DNA of 64,000 nt from NCBI RefSeq assembly GCF_001667185.1, contig NZ_LZIC01000074.1:1-64000 (forward strand), written 5' to 3'. Of the stretch, positions 60,103 to 64,000 are shown piece after piece. Each line of letters opens with the position of its first letter. Position 1 is the stretch's first letter. The translations under genes were made by a program, and so were the position numbers. Below the pieces are notes generated by a model that did no database searches, was not told where the DNA came from, and saw only the letters and a program-made list of their open reading frames with translations. Source of the stretch: Mycobacterium sp. 852002-50816_SCH5313054-b (GTDB taxonomy: Bacteria > Actinomycetota > Actinomycetes > Mycobacteriales > Mycobacteriaceae).

Positions 60103-60816
60103 ATGATCGTCTCCCGCACCGCCGCCGCGGCCCGGGCCACCGGCGTTGCCACGCTGACCGGCGCCGCCGCGCTGGTCCTCGCGGTGGGCACGGCGCACGC
60201 CACCCCGGACCCACCGCGCGGCGAGGGCACGCTGTACGGAAATCCCGCGGCGGCCGCCGCGTTCTGGCGCTACCAGGGATACGACGACGACTGCGTGGAG
60301 ATGGCGGTCTCCGACGTGGTCGGTGAGATCACCGGCCGGCAGCCCTCCGAGCAGGCCATCGTCAAGCTGGCCCAATCGACCCCCAGCACCGTCCACGCCG
60401 GGCCCATCTACACCAAGCCGAAAAAGCGCACGCCCGGCAGCGGCACCTCGTTCGACGACGAGCCGGCGCTGCTCGCGCACTACGGCATCCATGCCGTGTC
60501 CACCGACAACGCAACCGCCGCGAAGGCGGGCGCCCCGACGGGACTGAACGCACTCGAGCAGGACCTGGCCAAGGGACGCAGGGTGATCGTCGGGGTCAAC
60601 TCCGAGCTCATCTGGCGCGAGCCCGTCGAGGACAAGGCCCCCGACGGCCAGCCGGAGGCCAACCACGCCGTCGTGGTGACCGGCGTCGACACCGCGGCCG
60701 GCGTGGTGCACCTCAACGACAGCGGCAGCGAGCAGGGCCGCGACGAACAGGTGCCGATCGACGTCTTCGCGCAATCGTGGGCCACCAGCGACGACCAGGT
60801 GACCGTCACGGGTTAG
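60103..60816 (+). CDS. Secreted C39-like cysteine peptidase-family protein
   Basis: A 237-residue exported protein. The signal peptide ends near AHATPDP (residue 34). The mature part has a C39-like (papain-fold) set: Cys64 in GYDDDCVEMAV, His in ANHAVVVTGVDTAAG near residue 188, and Asp in VHLNDSGSEQG near 202. GLNALEQDLAKGRRVIVGVN near 142 fits the fold. These secreted mycobacterial proteins may trim peptides or be inactive relatives. ATG 60103 lies 36 bases after the mmr stop, so co-transcription is likely. Confidence 0.8.
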   Translation: MIVSRTAAAARATGVATLTGAAALVLAVGTAHATPDPPRGEGTLYGNPAAAAAFWRYQGYDDDCVEMAVSDVVGEITGRQPSEQAIVKLAQSTPSTVHAGPIYTKPKKRTPGSGTSFDDEPALLAHYGIHAVSTDNATAAKAGAPTGLNALEQDLAKGRRVIVGVNSELIWREPVEDKAPDGQPEANHAVVVTGVDTAAGVVHLNDSGSEQGRDEQVPIDVFAQSWATSDDQVTVTG

Positions 60817-60851
60817 CGACGGGTGCGCCAACAGGAGGCGCTCTGCGGGTA

Positions 60852-60869
60852 GCCGTGCAGCAGCACGGC
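60852..60869 (+). terminator. Hairpin after the C39-like gene
   Basis: GCCGTGC (60852-60858) and GCACGGC (60863-60869) pair perfectly over AGCA, 36 bases after the stop at 60816. There is no U-tract. The stem coincides with the hydrolase relic, so its role as a terminator is uncertain. Confidence 0.4.
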
Positions 60870-60884
60870 CACTGACACCCGGCC

Positions 60885-60890
60885 TAGGAT
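60885..60890 (+). promoter_or_regulatory. TAGGAT -10 element of a leaderless gene
   Basis: TAGGAT ends six bases before ATG 60897, so transcription should begin at the start codon. No ribosome site is present. The sequence matches the mycobacterial SigA -10 (TANNNT). Confidence 0.55.
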
Positions 60891-60896
60891 TTCGCC

Positions 60897-61502
60897 ATGC
60901 CGATCCTTGGAAATCAGACCGTCGTCGCCGCGCGAGTGACGAGGGCGACATCCAACGCGTTGCGGATCGGGCTCACGGGCGCCGACGGCACCGAATTGGC
61001 GCGCGCTCAACAAAAGGGCGGCGTCGGCGTTTTGCTCGGATTCAAGAACGGCGGGAAAAGCGACTACACGCTTGCCGGCGCGGCGGGCGATGAATTCAGG
61101 CTGGCGGTGGCGGGAACGACGACGGTCACCAACGAGAACGGCGCCGTGGGGACGATTGTCCCGGCCGATGGCGCGGCGCGGCTGGAAGACGGAGGAGGCA
61201 CCGTCCTGGCGGTGCTGCGGCCGCACACCGGATCCAAGGCCGACGGCGCCTGGCATCACCCGATCCTGTCCCCCGCCGGCGACGAACTGGGCGTCCTCAC
61301 GCTGATGACGGTCCACACCGGGTGGCGCGACATCGAAACCGAGGCAATCCAATTGCTGTTCAACCAGAACATCGCCACGCTGAAGGCGCCGTCCGCCGGT
61401 GCGATGCTCAAGCTCCGCGCCCCGGCCGCCCCGCAGCTGGGCGACATGCTCGCCGCGGCGTGCGTCGACTTCTCCGTGCTGCCCCGCGGCTACATCGCCT
61501 GA
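60897..61502 (+). CDS. Hypothetical beta-rich protein (possible LURP-one/scramblase-like fold)
   Basis: A 201-residue soluble protein rich in short beta strands (TLAGAAGDEFRLAVAGTTTV, VGTIVPADGAARLEDGGGTVLAVLRP), followed by a long C-terminal helix-like segment. The pattern of strand pairs and the Gly-rich turns could suit a LURP-one or tubby-like barrel, but I cannot assign it. There are no signal, membrane or catalytic motifs. A -10 element TAGGAT six bases before ATG 60897 indicates a leaderless message. Confidence 0.65.
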   Translation: MPILGNQTVVAARVTRATSNALRIGLTGADGTELARAQQKGGVGVLLGFKNGGKSDYTLAGAAGDEFRLAVAGTTTVTNENGAVGTIVPADGAARLEDGGGTVLAVLRPHTGSKADGAWHHPILSPAGDELGVLTLMTVHTGWRDIETEAIQLLFNQNIATLKAPSAGAMLKLRAPAAPQLGDMLAAACVDFSVLPRGYIA

Positions 61503-61642
61503 CCGGCTCGCCGTTTCGTCGCCGGCGCGTGGGCCCTCGTTCACGTGGCGGACGCCAATTGCGCGCCTGGTGTGCAAACACCGCTGCCACACTGACTCAC
61601 CTGCGCGCCGCCGGGCATCGCTCTAGGGAATAGGACTCACGA

Positions 61643-64000
<2,358 letters not shown>

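Larger units (their letters stand above)
60817..60890 (-). pseudogene. Relic of an alpha/beta hydrolase N-terminus
   Basis: A 22-codon minus-strand stretch, VSVAVLLHGYPQSASCWRTRR ending in TAA at 60817, reads like the oxyanion-hole segment (LLHGxPxS...W) that begins alpha/beta hydrolases such as epoxide hydrolases. Nothing of the remainder is present. It lies between two intact genes and is best read as a gene fragment. Confidence 0.4.

Overview
The window is high-GC DNA from a slow-growing non-tuberculous mycobacterium, probably of the Mycobacterium avium complex or a close relative. The main evidence is gene order. From about 1.9 to 45.9 kb the genes follow, from memory, the M. tuberculosis block Rv3033 to Rv3063: DUF4333 lipoprotein, hexapeptide acyltransferase, PQQ-like lipoprotein, Rv3036c esterase, two methyltransferases, echA17, a Nudix protein, an ABC ATPase, serB2, ctaD, fecB, adhC, nrdF2, a Baeyer-Villiger-type monooxygenase, nrdE/I/H, dinB2, cyp136, a GntR regulator, fadE22, ligB and cstA. 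The Rv3065 (mmr) homologue appears only at 59.7 kb. A class I photolyase, an MspA-type porin and many extra genes absent from M. tuberculosis point to an environmental species.

Layout. 0-5.7 kb: TspO, photolyase, and cell-envelope genes at the edge of the methylglucose lipopolysaccharide locus. 5.7-13.3 kb: a tight minus-strand run of two methyltransferases, enoyl-CoA hydratase, Nudix hydrolase, ABC ATPase, SerB2 and cytochrome oxidase subunit I, with start/stop overlaps between several members. 13.4-16.1 kb: FecB, AdhC and a DUF3349 protein. 16.1-17.6 kb: a lower-GC islet bounded on both sides by the 3' end of nrdF. 17.6-28.4 kb: the class Ib ribonucleotide reductase genes in two pieces (nrdF2; nrdH-nrdI-nrdE), each with the same two-box NrdR-like operator, separated by accessory redox and TetR genes. 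28.6-34.5 kb: FMN reductase, TetR genes with visible palindromic operators, DinB2, an SDR, CYP136, and a stand-alone LeuA-regulatory-like domain behind a strongly folded leader. 34.7-45.9 kb: a MEDS/HATPase regulator, a tandem GntR protein, thiolase plus DUF35 partner, the fused acyl-CoA dehydrogenase FadE22, an SDR, LigB and CstA.

45.9-59.7 kb is a block of about 14 kb lying where M. tuberculosis passes almost directly from cstA to mmr. It holds a SpoIIAA-like protein, a two-gene small-protein unit, an Hsp70-like ATPase, PPK2, SDRs, an F420-dependent oxidoreductase, and a lipid catabolic set: enoyl-CoA hydratase, CaiB/racemase-type CoA enzyme, an ACAD11-like dehydrogenase, an APH-type kinase and an SDR. 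The co-occurrence of an ACAD10/11-type dehydrogenase with an APH-type kinase recalls the mammalian ACAD10/11 fusion and the bacterial Lva pathway for 4-hydroxyacyl-CoAs. It is the best candidate here for an undescribed pathway. 59.7-64 kb: Mmr efflux pump, a secreted C39-like protein, an unassigned small protein, and the 5' part of a glycogen phosphorylase that runs off the window.

No rRNA, tRNA, CRISPR array, transposase or integrase was seen. The notable features are regulatory and structural: paired NrdR operators, TetR palindromes at divergent promoters (one overlapping a start codon), a folded leader with competing hairpins, two related 58-bp stem-loops at gene ends, an 18-bp perfect inverted repeat inside the 3' end of ppk2, and an in-frame 60-bp repeat-like insertion near the start of nrdI.
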